From Allolobophora icterica (Eukaryota > Annelida > Clitellata > Crassiclitellata > Lumbricidae): a stretch of DNA of 64,000 nt. Below are positions 54,044-64,000 of this stretch, piece by piece (positions within the stretch are counted from its first letter, which is position 1; every line of letters begins with the position of its first letter). The notes beneath the pieces were generated by a model that saw only the letters and a program-made list of their open reading frames with translations, was not told the DNA's origin and ran no database searches. The stretch is taken from assembly GCA_963556255.1 (NCBI GenBank), contig OY744604.1, positions 71,462,390-71,526,389 on the forward strand, given 5' to 3'. Made by a program: the position numbers and the translations under genes.

Positions 54044-55062
54044 CCCTCAGGCTACCAAGGTTTTTTTGCGACACCGGCTAAAAAGGGGGGTGGTTACCAC
54101 CCCCCCGGAATTTCGTGTTTGGTTTAAGATATCATATCATTTAATACAGCATTTGATTCAGCATTCATTTATGAAAAGAATGGTATATTTAGTTGTAAAA
54201 TATATGAATGCATCTCGAAATTATATAGTTTTTAACACAGGCACCGGTCCATTTAACGATATCTGATATTATCCCACACGATTTGTACTATTTGGATAAA
54301 AAGATATAAATGATGTGGGTTTTGAAAATGAACTATGTATCCAAGAATATTCTAAATATAATAAATATAATGAGGCTTAATTTTCAGCAATACAAACTAT
54401 TCCAAAGTCTGTTTTAGTTACAGGCAAAACCTAAAGGCGTGCAGCTATATCAACATGAAACAAGAAATTATGTAATTTTTCCCTGCAGTCAAAAACGTCA
54501 GTGGTCCTTGGAGTTATTGCAAGTTACTTTCATTGTTTTGTGCGAATGCTTCCTGCAAACCGGCTTCTTGAACACTTCACAGCACTGCTTTACTCTGTTA
54601 GTATTCTGCTTCAACTGTTTATAGCCCTTCCCCATACCCAACCATATCGGTTTACGTTGTGATGTTGCATCAGTGATTTTCACACTGAAAAAGCGTATTA
54701 TTATTCATTATGATCACTTCCGGTTATCAAAAGACAAACAACTAAGCAAGTAAATATAGCCCTACATTCCCTCTAAAGAATGGCATAGTTGTTTCTCTTC
54801 CAGAAAGAATAATGAATACCTTTATAGTTGACAACAGCTAACAGCTGATGAGAGAAATTCCTGATTTCATAAGTGGTACCTAGGGTATATCGGGTATAAC
54901 TTTTTTATGGCGTGGGATATCATCACGACTTTTACCTCAAAATTTGCGCAAATGGACCCCCTACAGCTACCTAAAATGTCAAAATTATATTCCATGTGCT
55001 AAAAATAAATTTTCACGAAAAACGTAGGGGGTGGTAACCACCCCCCCTTGGTAGCCCGAGGG
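54044..55062. mobile_element. piggyBac-like MITE, TTAA target
   Basis: The ends CCCTCAGGCTACCAAGG and (reverse complement) CCCTCGGGCTACCAAGG are flanked by TTAA (54040-54043 and 55063-55066). Subterminal GGGGGTGGTTACCACCCCC is present at both ends. On the - strand (54683-54498) a fragment with CCEVFKKPVCRKHSHKTMKV resembles the Cys-rich tail of piggyBac transposases. The site in copy 1 (CTAA at 50833-50836) is empty. Confidence 0.9.
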
Positions 55063-55515
55063 TTAAAATCCCGAGAAAAACGGGATTGGGGGTTGTGAGG
55101 GGTCTCAATAAACACTAAGAATAGTTCAGAACACTGAAATTAAATGAAAAAACTAAATCGTTGTTTTCATTATTAAAATAAATTAATTATTTTTTAGTTT
55201 CTGAAAAAAGGCGACGAAACGCCTTTCCGGCTGAAAAAATGCACCAGTAATAGCTATTGAAACCTTGCAATGCTGGGCAATTTGTTGCAATTTGTTGCAA
55301 CATTTCCCTGTGTAGTTAAGCGTTTTGTAGTTTTTAGTTGTGTAGTGTAATATATAGTGCTGTTTAGTGTAGTTCAGTGCAGTGCTACATATTGCATTGT
55401 ATTAACAAAATTCTGTATTCTTGAAACTTTTGTGGCGAATGCAATAGCTCGTCGTTTCTACACAAAATCTCGTTGTGGAAATGCGGTTTTAGGAAAAGCC
55501 CCTTGAATGCAACAT

Positions 55516-56002
55516 GGCGCAGTATTACTTTTACCCATAGTAGTTAGGCGTAGTACAGTGTAGTGCTTAGTTGGATAATTCGGCTGTGTTTACCGTTGCA
55601 CAGTGTCACAAAAATTATTTTACTGTGGAAACTTTTGTGGTTCAAGGCGTCAATCCATTGTCTTTTTACACAAAATCTCATCCTGAAATGCGGGTTTGGT
55701 AAGCAGTTATAAATTCGAACAAATTGACCAATGAGAAGAAATGATTCTAACAATCTTGGGAAGAATCCGTCGATTTCGTTTTTTTTAATAATCGGTTGGT
55801 TATTAACAGTTATTATTGAATGAAAAATCTTTCTGACTGAAAGATTATCGTTCACTGCAACAATGAACTTGAGAATGATGATATATGACCGGCTGAAACT
55901 TTAAAGGACAGAAAGAATTTCATCTACATGAAACACTTATTAATCAAGAACAAATTGAGGTTTACTGGTGTCTCTATTGAACCATGTATCAACTACTTAA
56001 AA
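55516..56002. other. Intron sequence of the GCNT gene
   Basis: No exon or repeat recognised. Confidence 0.4.
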
Positions 56003-56006
56003 TAAT

Positions 56007-56298
56007 GACTGACTGACTGACTGACTGACCGACTGACTGACTAAATGACTGACTGACTGACTGACTGACTGACTGAATGACTGACTGACTGACTGAATGA
56101 ATGACTGACTGACTGAATGACTGACCGACCGACCGACAGACCGACCGACTGACTGACTGACTGACTCAGTCATTCAATCAGTCAATCACTTAATCACTCT
56201 GCTTTAGGGACTGACTGACTGAATGAATGAATAAATGACTGGTTGACTCAGTGTCTGACTGGTAGGCTGACTGGCTGACTGACTAGCTGACTGACTAC
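56007..56298. repeat. (GACT)n microsatellite
   Basis: CTGACTGA tetranucleotide run ending 20 bp from the GCNT exon's donor site, thus at the very start of the intron. Confidence 0.95.
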
Positions 56299-56317
56299 CT
56301 CAATGGTGGTCGCTCAC

Positions 56318-57310
56318 CTTGTATCGACTGATCTGCGGATATCTTATTGCATTGGTTTCTGGTTTGCCCAGGTAAGTTCCTGGAATCCTCAGTTGCGGAT
56401 TGTGATTGAGGGTCGAAAAGAAGATTTCGCTCGCATGTGGAATCAATTTCGACCAGTTCAACAGCTTCTGGGCATTCTCGTTGTTGACTGCGTACTCCAC
56501 GAACTCTCTCCTGGCCAAGATGTGCACGGGTCCCTTGATGGGGGTCACGTCGATCGGCGGAGGAGGTCTACCAGCAAGGCGCTCAGGATTTCCAAACTTG
56601 ATTGTTGCCCCGATTAAATTCGTATCGTTGAGAACCTTGAGGATCTGGACAAGCTCCCGGTTCGTTCTAAGCGGAAACTCCTGACCAGTGAGATTTATAA
56701 AGTACTTCCACTTCTTGTACTTTAGCAAGGCTTCCATGCACAGGATATCCGGTTCGATGACTGAATATGTACCCCAGGTAACTTCGATATTGTTTGTCAG
56801 AACAAAGACGTTGTCTAAGCATCCGGCTATTTTTCCGACTGCTGTGTGCAGACTTGAATCGGCCTTTTTGTCGACGTGAACGCAGTAGAAGTTTTGTGGA
56901 CGATAGATAGCTCTTAGAAGTCTCTCGAAGAGTTCGATGTCCTTGAAGACAAGCAGATCAAACGCCAAAGGAAAATTCTTCTCTTCTTCACTAGAGGGCG
57001 ATGTGATGTAACCCCGAGTTTCAACGAACTTCTCACAGTCGCCGGCCATGTTGATGTATTCTTCATTTGTAATCGCCTTCTTTGGGTGATTTTTCTGGTA
57101 CTCCTCTGCCCAGCGCAGTTCCACTTCATCTCCTTTCATCAAGCGGACACAGTCGACTGGAGAACGGACACGGCTGAATGCTTTGATCGGATTTCTCTTA
57201 AGATTGTACAGTCTTTGATCATTTTTTCGGTCGATCTTATATAGGCCTACCATAAGCCACACAGCTAAGATTCCAAAGAGGAACTTCACTGCTCTTCGAA
57301 TTGATAACAT
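56318..57310 (-). CDS. Core-2/GCNT-type beta-1,6-N-acetylglucosaminyltransferase, main exon
   Basis: ATG at 57310. It would add GlcNAc in beta-1,6 linkage to glycans (mucin core 2 or branching) in the Golgi. 331 residues on this exon plus 84 from a terminal exon give 415, close to the usual length of about 430. Residues 8-24 form the type II signal anchor. The catalytic part starts near 115 (PLAFDLLVFKDIELFERLLR, NFYCVHVDKKAD), continues with VTWGTYSVIEPDILCMEAL and YFINLTGQEFPLRTNREL, and reaches Glu295 in HASEIFF, the place of the catalytic Glu (SPDE in mammals). The exon ends CGATACAAG|GTGAGC in phase 0 and joins either terminal exon. Acceptor specificity cannot be told from sequence. Confidence 0.92.
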
Positions 57311-57657
57311 TGCTAGGGCCTACATAATTTTAAACGTTTCTCTGATCTTATCACACACTGTGGGGTCAGATGATCATTGATAATCATTTAGTGACTGGTG
57401 ACTTCAAACGTACGTTCATTGGTGGTCTTTCGTCCTGGACACGCCTTTGTGATGTACTGAAAAATGCGATTAAGTGTCCTGCATGATACAATCACACAGA
57501 CATCCTTGCGGTACATAACACGAGTACACTAACAGTCAATGCCGGATTCGGGCATCAGCTTAAAAACTACAGCTTAGGGTCTCACAATCCGCATGGGCCT
57601 AAATATTCAGTGTATATATATATATACATATGTATATGTACAAACACATATTTATAT
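57311..57657. other. Upstream region of the GCNT gene
   Basis: Would hold the 5' UTR or promoter of the - strand gene; no clear TATA box or other motif. A short TA run sits at 57613-57630. Confidence 0.4.
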
Positions 57658-58235
57658 TAGGGTGATTAAGAAAAATGGAAAATCTTATATTTGTTGTGCT
57701 CTTGCTTTTTTCTGTTCCTTTTGGTAAAGAAATAAGCCACAAAAAATTTCAATGAATTTGGATGATGTTTAGTACTGCCTCAACGGCTTTGAAATTAGTT
57801 AGCTTTAACTCGTTTTGTCCAAAAAAATCGAATTTCAGTAAACAACCAATTTTACTGAAAAACTCAACAGTCAAGTCTAAAAAACAATGTAGCCCGGCCT
57901 AAGAAGCCATATCTATGACCATAGGCATTAGGGTGGAGTGAAAATGTCCAAAAAAACTTTTTTTTAAGCAAACGTTTTCTAATAGCGATGGAAAGTTGCC
58001 AGCATGTGAGTGTAAATAATGCTCAAAATATTGTTGATTTTACTTTGCGTCTTCTGCCCTCTACCGACGGTTTTATATTTACCATGTATAAAATTCCTTA
58101 AATAACGTCAATGTGGTGCATTATTGTTCTTTTTCTTCAACTGACTGTCTTCGAACGGTTACAATTCATGAAATACACGTTCAAATCAGTTGCGGAAATC
58201 GCCTCTGGTGTGTTACAGGATTATATAATTGTAAC

Positions 58236-58433
58236 CAGGGGCGTAACGTTGGTCTTAAAAGGTGGGGGTACCAATTTCTTACAGGAAGCAAGGCGTTGAC
58301 TGCGATCTCTGGGAAGGCAAAATAATAAGATATTGATTGGCATTGAGCATAAAGTGGGGGGGTACGATACCCCAGCCCAAAGAGTGGTGTGGGGTACGGT
58401 TACCCCTCGTTCCCCCAACTAATTACGCTTATG
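58236..58433. mobile_element. 198-bp MITE nested in the TAGGGTGGAGTG element
   Basis: The ends CAGGGGCGTAACG and (reverse complement) CATAAGCGTAATT are imperfect inverted repeats. Flanks ATTGTAAC and ATTGTAGC agree at 7 of 8 bases. It is G-rich with GGGGTACGG-type motifs on both sides. Confidence 0.7.
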
Positions 58434-58499
58434 ATTGTAGCGCCTAATGAATGCAGCGACATTACTGAAAGGAAGAAAATTAGGAGAGAACGACAGAAG

Positions 58500-59560
58500 T
58501 ACCAAAGCTCTGTTCAAGCAGGATGCGCCAGCATACGACTGTGAGTGTTGATGGGGTTTTCCAGAGAGTAATCCAAAAGAGGTCCGAGTCTGGTTTGGGG
58601 GGGGGGTGTGGGCAGATCAAGAGAGGACGCAGAGCAGCTGTGAAGGTGGGTGTTATTTAGGGCAAGGAGAATTGGAAGGCAGAGGATCAAATGAGTCAGG
58701 GTAGGAGTAGGCCCTACTTGAAAAGGTGAGACTTCAGTTTGGAGTGGAAAGCCCGTAGATGGATAGAGGAACGTGAGGAGAAGGATGGAGGACGGGTTGG
58801 AATGATGATGGAGGAACCAAGAATCTGCGGAATTCAAGGGGAGATCGTTCCAGAGGCGTGGTGCTCTGTTGGATATGGCTGGGTTGGAGAACTTGAGATG
58901 AGTAGTGACCGGAGATCGAGAAAGACTGAAATAGGAGGAGGATCGGGTGGTGCGGGTTGCCTGGATGGTGAAGAGACCACGGAGGTACTTGGGCTGGATA
59001 TATTGTAGGGAATTATAGGTTAGTGATAGGACTTTGAAGTGGATTCACTCTGGGATTTTTACCCAATGTAGTGATTTGAGATGAGAGTGATATGATGATG
59101 TTTGGGCATTCTCGTGACAGCCCTGGCTAGTGACTTTTGGATAAGTTGCAGACTCTTGATTTGGGTGGATTCAAGGTTGAGGAAGAGGGAATTGCTGTAG
59201 TCAATGAACAATAGAGGTAACAATGGTAGAGGCAGTTTTAAGGTCGATCTTGGGCCAGATGCGACGAAGGTCACAAATGTGCCTGAAGCAGGAGCGAGAG
59301 GTTGGAGATGTGGTTAGAGAAGGAGAGGTGTGGATCACAAGTAATGGACGGGGGAGGGGTGTCCGATGTGAAAGTTAAGAAGCGATGAGTTAGTCGATAG
59401 GTGTATGGAAGGGTTAGGGCTTGTCTTGATATGATCAGGAAGGCCTGGGATTATGAATTCTGTTTTGGAAAGGTTAAGGCAGATGAGATTGGATGACATC
59501 CATTGTGATATTAGGTTAATCACGTTGAAATATTGCATCGACGGTAGAGGGTGGAAGATG
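58500..59560 (-). pseudogene. L2/CR1-like reverse transcriptase 3' fragment
   Basis: On the - strand: WMSSNLICLNLSKTEFIIPG (about 59500-59440), FIDYSNSLFLNLESTQIKSL (about 59205-59145), SYHSHLKSLHWVKIPE (about 59090-59045), then FSNPAISNRAPRLWNDLPLN (about 58890-58830). This order (thumb region, YCNSLL-like, LHWLP-like, APxLWNxLP-like) is the C-terminal end of L2/CR1-clade RT ORFs. Stops and frame changes show decay. Confidence 0.85.
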
Positions 59561-59806
59561 TCATTTGAAATTTAAATATTTGGTGTGTTTCTTACTCTAC
59601 CTAAGTTACATCTTTTGCCCACTATTAGAATTCATTTATTTAAAAATCATTTTTTCACTCCACCCTAATAGGCATAGCCACATTGATAAATTTTATATTT
59701 CAAATATTTTCAGTGGGTTATACCTCCGTACTACTAATACTCCTGGATGTCTCCCGGAGTTGCCTCCTCTTGAATTTAAGTCTGGCTGCGTCCTTGTCTA
59801 TAACTT

Positions 59807-61201
59807 TTAATGCCAATATGTTTCTAATGAATTAAAATGAAACTCGTTGGAAAGTATACAATTATAAGTTCCCAATTTCTTTACTGTACGGTATTTACTA
59901 GAAAAATTAGTGACTACGACTACATTCAGGAAAAAGTGCTTTTTGTTTGAATTTGGAAATTGTTTCCGATGGTCTTCTACAATATGGAACAAGAATTGTT
60001 TTTGATCTTCTTGCTTCGTCAAGGCTGAGCTGAAGGTTAGTGCTAGTGCAATCCCTCTTTCCGCACTGTCATTGACAACTTAAACATTTGCAGAACATAT
60101 GAATCGATTAATAATCTGGTTCTTCGAATGCTGCTGAACGAAAGTGATGAATTGGATAAAACGGATACATTAGCGTTGCCATGAGTTCAGTTCTTCGCTG
60201 CCGCTGAAATGCAGGTTGCCTCTCTGTTGTTGACATTTGTTCGATCCAGTGCAGAAGCAAGATTTGGTGGAAAGATATTCGCAGAACTGAACTCATTTTG
60301 TCTGACTCTCATAGTCAGATATCGATGGAATTGGAGTTTTCGCACATTGTTCCTCCACAAAATTTGAAAACTTTTCATTAGTACTCATCTTCTGAATCAC
60401 TGTCATCTGACTGACTTTCAAAACTTGATGTAGACAACTGTTTGTGACTTAGATATTCCGCTGCTTTTTCTTTCCTTTCTTCCTCTTTTATACACCTTAA
60501 GTTATCTTTTTTTCTTCTTTCTTGGCCAAATTTGCACGCAGTGGTATATTTCTTTCTGATCACTTATCCACAAAAAATGTTCTGTCTTCTTCAATTTCAA
60601 TTTTAGGTACTTGTCGGTTTCACGACCCCCAAATTTTAATCGTTCATCCCGCTTCTAGTTTAACATTTTAATCATTCATCCCGCTTCTAGTTTCATTAAC
60701 ATTTTAATCATTCATCCCGCTTGCAGTTTAATTTCCATTTTAATTTACATTTTAATCGTCATCCCGTATCTAGTTTAATTTACATTTTAATCGTTCATCC
60801 CGCTTGCAGTTTAATTAACATTTTAATCGTTCATCCCGCTTCTAGTTTAATTAACATTTTAATCGTTCATCATGCTGCTAGTTTAATAACGTGAAATATA
60901 AAGTTAACTTCATGTAGTGGTGTTTTCTTTCGGTGTGTTTGGGGGTCGTGAAACCGACAAGTACCCAATTTTACTCATGGCATCATGATGAGCAGTATCA
61001 GAGAGAATATTAATTGATTTAACAAAATCATCTTCTTTAGCTTGCTCTGTCATTTCCCCCGCGATTCTGGTTACAACAGATACTTTATATCTTGCTAGTA
61101 ATGCATCTAGCTTGCGAGCAATGTTTCTGTCTTCTGCAATTGAAATCCTAGCTCTAGCCCAGATTTCGCTCACCTCTTGAACTACATTTTTCACTGTTCA
61201 T
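59807..61201 (-). pseudogene. Decayed transposase-like gene, second copy
   Basis: The N-terminal part 61201-60967 (VQEVSEIWARARISIAEDRN, KLDALLARYKVSVVTRIAGE) ends at a nested MITE and continues at 60600-60380 with a basic helix and an acidic Ser/Asp tract (SQSDDSDSEDEY). The central LLGVPKL/SNTG part is deleted. The C-terminal VVNDSAERGIAL (about 60085-60050) and QEDQKQFLFHIVEDHRKQFP (60015-59956) match the copy at 32930-34503. Confidence 0.75.
60606..60965. mobile_element. 360-bp MITE with long perfect TIR and internal minisatellite, TSD CAATTTTA
   Basis: The inverted repeat is 25 bp, starting GGTACTTGTCGGTTTCACGA, and is perfect. Flanked by CAATTTTA (60598-60605 and 60966-60973). The interior is a run of about seven units of ATTTTAATCGTTCATCCCGC plus (T)TCTAGTTTAATTAAC (60632-60890). 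It interrupts the transposase-like frame. Confidence 0.93.
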
Positions 61202-61693
61202 CTTTCTGATAAAGTTTATCTTTCTTGTGATGAATAAAATAAACTTTTAAAACATACTAATTTGTAGGCAATACTTTATTTCAGAACGTTTTCTGAGGTT
61301 CTCCAATAAGATGAATGGATGTCTTTGACCTGGTTTCAGCCATAATATTATTTCCTTTATTTATTAAACAATGCTAAAAAGTATTTCTCAAATAGTTTCC
61401 AATATTTTCTTTTTCATAAATTATAGTAATATTTTATATTCTTTTTAGTTCTTTATAAAGAAATAAGTAAGTAAGTATTACTGAGCAATTTAAAATGCTT
61501 TACAATAAAAATATTAAATTGAATAAAATTTATATTCCAAATAAATATTAGAATCTTTGAGGCAGTTCTAAATCCAAACCAATTTCAGCCACATTTCACA
61601 GTTTTGTTCTATGGACAAAAGGAACAAAAAAAGTAAAGAGCCTCTTTTAATTGTTTACTTTTATTTTTTTTCTACAGAACTTGAATCACCCTA

Positions 61694-62440
61694 ATATATA
61701 TATATAAAAATCACACCAGAAGGTCTCGCAAAACTTAAAAATTTAATTACTTAATAGCAAAGCATTTATAGTGAAAAATTCAAATTATTTCTAAATGAAT
61801 GCATTTACTAAGGCGAGATGGAAGTTGCTACACCAGGCGTTTAAAAAGGTTCTACATAATATATATATATATATATATATGTATGTATACATATCGCTAT
61901 ATTAAGTGTTCACAAGTCAGTCTACAGATTGGTCAGCATATTCGAGATAGCCATGCCAGGGAAGGGATATAATATAGAATAGAATATTCTTTATTGGAAC
62001 CAATTGCAAACCGCATTTTGGTGTACAGCAACGTTAACATGTTTATACAGATAATAATTATACTAATAATATGTTAATATTAGCTACTAATATATATAAT
62101 ATATATATACATAAAATATAGAATTCAGGAAGAGAGGAGATTGGAACAGAAGGGTAGAAGACATTCGGGTCGCAGGCTTGGGAGATGGGACAGGTCGATG
62201 CGTGGCTGAGGGGCGCCAGGCACGTAGGCCTACAGGATCACAGACATCACAGACGACAAGGACAAAAAAGAACAGACTTAGATACTTGGCACTTTGATCA
62301 CACTCGAACACTCTGTACGAACTCTGGAGTCAAAACAATAAACGTGTGAAGAAAAATTCTTCTCCGCACAGAGGCCTGACGAATACATATCCGCCATCAC
62401 AACATGCAGAATATACATATCCATTAGACAATGGGGAACA
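61694..62440. other. Non-coding, AT-rich, with short TA runs
   Basis: (TA)n at 61858-61880 and 62089-62110. ATTCTTTATTGGAAC at 61990 (AATAAAG on the - strand) could be a retroposon 3' end. The - strand ORF at 62087-62311 is not recognised. Confidence 0.4.
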
Positions 62441-62447
62441 GTCTTAC

Positions 62448-62690
62448 ACGTACATACATACATACATACATACGTACGTACGTACGTACATACATACATA
62501 CATACATACATACATACATACATACATACGTACGTACGTACATATATACATACATACGTACGTGCGTACGTACGTACGTACGTACGTACATACATGCATG
62601 CATACATACATGCATAACATAACATAACATTACATACATACATACAATCATACGTACGTACGTACATACATACATACATACATACATACA

Positions 62691-62724
<34 letters not shown>

Positions 62725-62848
62725 CATACATACGTATGTACGTACATACATACATACGTACATACATACATACATACATACATACATACATACATACATA
62801 CATAACATAACATAACATAACATAACATAACATAACATAGCATAACAT
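62448..62848. repeat. (TACA)n/(TACG)n/(AACAT)n microsatellite
   Basis: 400 bp of TACA and TACG tetramers ending in AACAT pentamers; all ORFs across it are artefacts. Confidence 0.97.
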
Positions 62849-63829
62849 CTTTCTTTATTGCATCCAATGACTACATTTATCAATCAATTCCAACTAATAA
62901 GATAACATGGATAATACAAAATAATGCTGTAAACTCAACCACTGTAAAGTACTAGTGATGAGGAATCATACATATCTAACACTCAAAAGGAAAGCAATGA
63001 ATTCCAATTAGATTCAGTTGAGCTTATACAATAGGGAAAACTCGTTGGGTCAGAGGAGACAATGGGCGCCCCTAAGGGACCATGGTTCCACTAACCGGGG
63101 ATGCCCTGCTGGATGCTAATACATTTTCAGTGATGGCACACCACAGTTCCCCCCCCCCTTGCGGTAGCACAATCCATAAACTATCTCAGTCCTTTTACTT
63201 CCTCACCGCTTGGGGCCTGCATAATCGATAGCTTAACTAAAATTAACTAACTAACCTAAAGTAACCTCACATATAATACAAGCCGGGTCTCGGGTCCACC
63301 CCTCCACCAAAAACCACATCACTACATATTAACTAATCATTTCAAACACGGCACCCTTTCTAAGAACCATTCACCAGACGGCACATTGCATTTATGGTAG
63401 AGTACTTGTACAAACAATATATACTGAATATATATATATATATATATAATATTTTATTTATTGAAGAAAACTGGATGGCACACCGCGCCCAGGAACATTA
63501 ACATGGAAATCATAGCGACATAATAATATGGATTGCTAAAGCAGAAAACTAAGTTATATATATATATACATATATATAAATTTGGTATGCACACTAATTC
63601 ATTTTAATTTATAAAATCTGATAAAGTAACGTTTATTTATCCACTTAGATACAATGTTTTGTGTCTATAACTGTGTATTAATGATAAAACAATGTCATTA
63701 TGATGATCATGTCAACGTCAGTATTGATATGAAAATCAGGAATTGTCAGCCGTCGTTTTAAAAACTAGATAACCGGGACAAATTAATTAAAATCAGACTA
63801 TAACCAGGAAGGAAAACCATGGCTAATGG
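62849..63829. other. Non-coding stretch with TA runs
   Basis: TCTTTATTGC at 62853 and TTTTATTTATTG at 63451 may be - strand 3' ends of retroposons. (TA)n at 63429-63447 and 63555-63577. A C8 tract at 63150. No gene seen. Confidence 0.4.
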
Positions 63830-64000
63830 GACGGTTGATCTTGCAAAGAATGTGAAATTGGGTCAAAATGAGCTTGAAGGGCGGTTGACAAGCACACTCC
63901 TAAGTCATTTTCAACTGTTTCGTTTTGATTTGTGTCATTTCTGAAAATGCCTTTTCGCACTGCCAAATAGTGCAGAAGGGCAGCAGTATGCCGAAAGCTT
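63830..64000 (-). pseudogene. ZBED-type hAT transposase C-terminal remnant (runs off the window)
   Basis: On the - strand CEKAFSEMTQIKTKQLKMT (about 63956-63900) is the hAT C-terminal motif CExxFSxMxxIKTKxRxxLT. In another frame NDLGVCLSTALQAHFDPISH then SLQDQPSH continues (about 63907-63825). The frame change means it is broken. The rest would lie beyond 64000. Confidence 0.7.

Larger units (their letters stand above)
52752..55515 (-). repeat. Segmental duplication, copy 2 (GCNT 3' region)
   Basis: Counterpart of copy 1 (see 48205). It contains the proximal terminal exon and two insertions (53634-54013 and 54044-55062) that copy 1 lacks. Confidence 0.85.
57929..59667. mobile_element. Nested TAGGGTGGAGTG element, TSD ATAGGCAT
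   Basis: The ends TAGGGTGGAGTGAAAA and TTTTCACTCCACCCTA are exact inverted repeats, flanked by perfect ATAGGCAT (57921-57928 and 59668-59675). The interior holds an L2/CR1-like fragment and a small MITE. It belongs to the same TAGGGTG-ended group as its host. Confidence 0.92.
57658..61693 (-). mobile_element. TAGGGTG-ended DNA transposon, second family member
   Basis: The left end TAGGGTGATTAAG and right end (reverse complement TAGGGTGATTCAAG) are flanked by ATTTATAT and ATATATAT, an imperfect 8-bp match in TA-rich sequence. It carries remnants of the same transposase-like protein as 31171-34866, on the - strand, and three nested insertions. Confidence 0.8.

Noticed and set aside
60632..60890. 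Regularly spaced repeats resembling a CRISPR array
   Set aside because: Contiguous minisatellite with no unique spacers, inside a MITE in a eukaryotic genome.

Overview
This is nuclear DNA of a eukaryote, most likely a marine invertebrate. I cannot name the phylum. Evidence: spliced genes with GT..AG introns, long microsatellites, two Ty3/gypsy-type LTR retrotransposons, many DNA transposons with 8-bp target duplications, L2/CR1-like and tRNA-derived retroposon fragments, and a Mab-21 (cGAS-like receptor) gene of a type expanded in marine invertebrates. Most of the window is transposon sequence, often nested two or three deep.

Host genes. (1) A Mab-21/cGAS-like gene, + strand, exons 6668-7277 and 7643-10284, joined by a phase-matched intron. 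The nucleotidyltransferase residues (GSS, DxD, third Asp) are kept and a long helical/TPR-like C-terminal region follows. (2) Two short + strand exons (29090-29194, 29971-30042) that read as the start of a type II membrane protein. (3) A core-2/GCNT-type beta-1,6-N-acetylglucosaminyltransferase, - strand: main exon 56318-57310 and two alternative, near-identical, intact terminal exons (53262-53516 and 50489-50743) made by a segmental duplication.

Transposon landscape, left to right. 0-6 kb: (TA)n tracts holding MITEs, retroposon fragments, and a 170-bp MITE with a perfect 8-bp duplication. 11.2 kb: MITE with iterated TTAACT motifs. 12.1-21.3 kb: young Ty3/gypsy element with 802-bp LTRs, one gag-pol frame broken by a UAG, and two unusual extra ORFs downstream of integrase. 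21.5-27.5 kb: several hAT-like elements, one nested. 30.7-38.4 kb: element with long terminal inverted repeats, a 162-bp satellite and an uncharacterised protein, invaded by a 3.7-kb TAGGGTG-ended transposon with a decayed transposase. 38.8-41.9 kb: ZMYM1-type hAT carrying two younger MITEs. 42.0-47.9 kb: element rich in TCGAATC, invaded by an internally deleted LTR element (719/717-bp LTRs), itself invaded by a 702-bp element with 9-bp duplications. 48.2-55.5 kb: duplicated GCNT 3' regions; the right copy holds a hAT MITE and a piggyBac-like MITE whose empty sites survive in the left copy. 57.7-61.7 kb: a second TAGGGTG-ended element of the same transposase family with three nested insertions. 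62.4-62.9 kb: microsatellite. The window ends in a ZBED-type hAT transposase remnant.

Cells would express the cGAS-like gene, the glycosyltransferase and perhaps the membrane-protein exons; the rest is mostly mobile DNA. The points most worth a second look are the accessory ORFs of the 9-kb LTR element, the TAGGGTG transposon family, the cGAS-like gene and the duplicated terminal exons.
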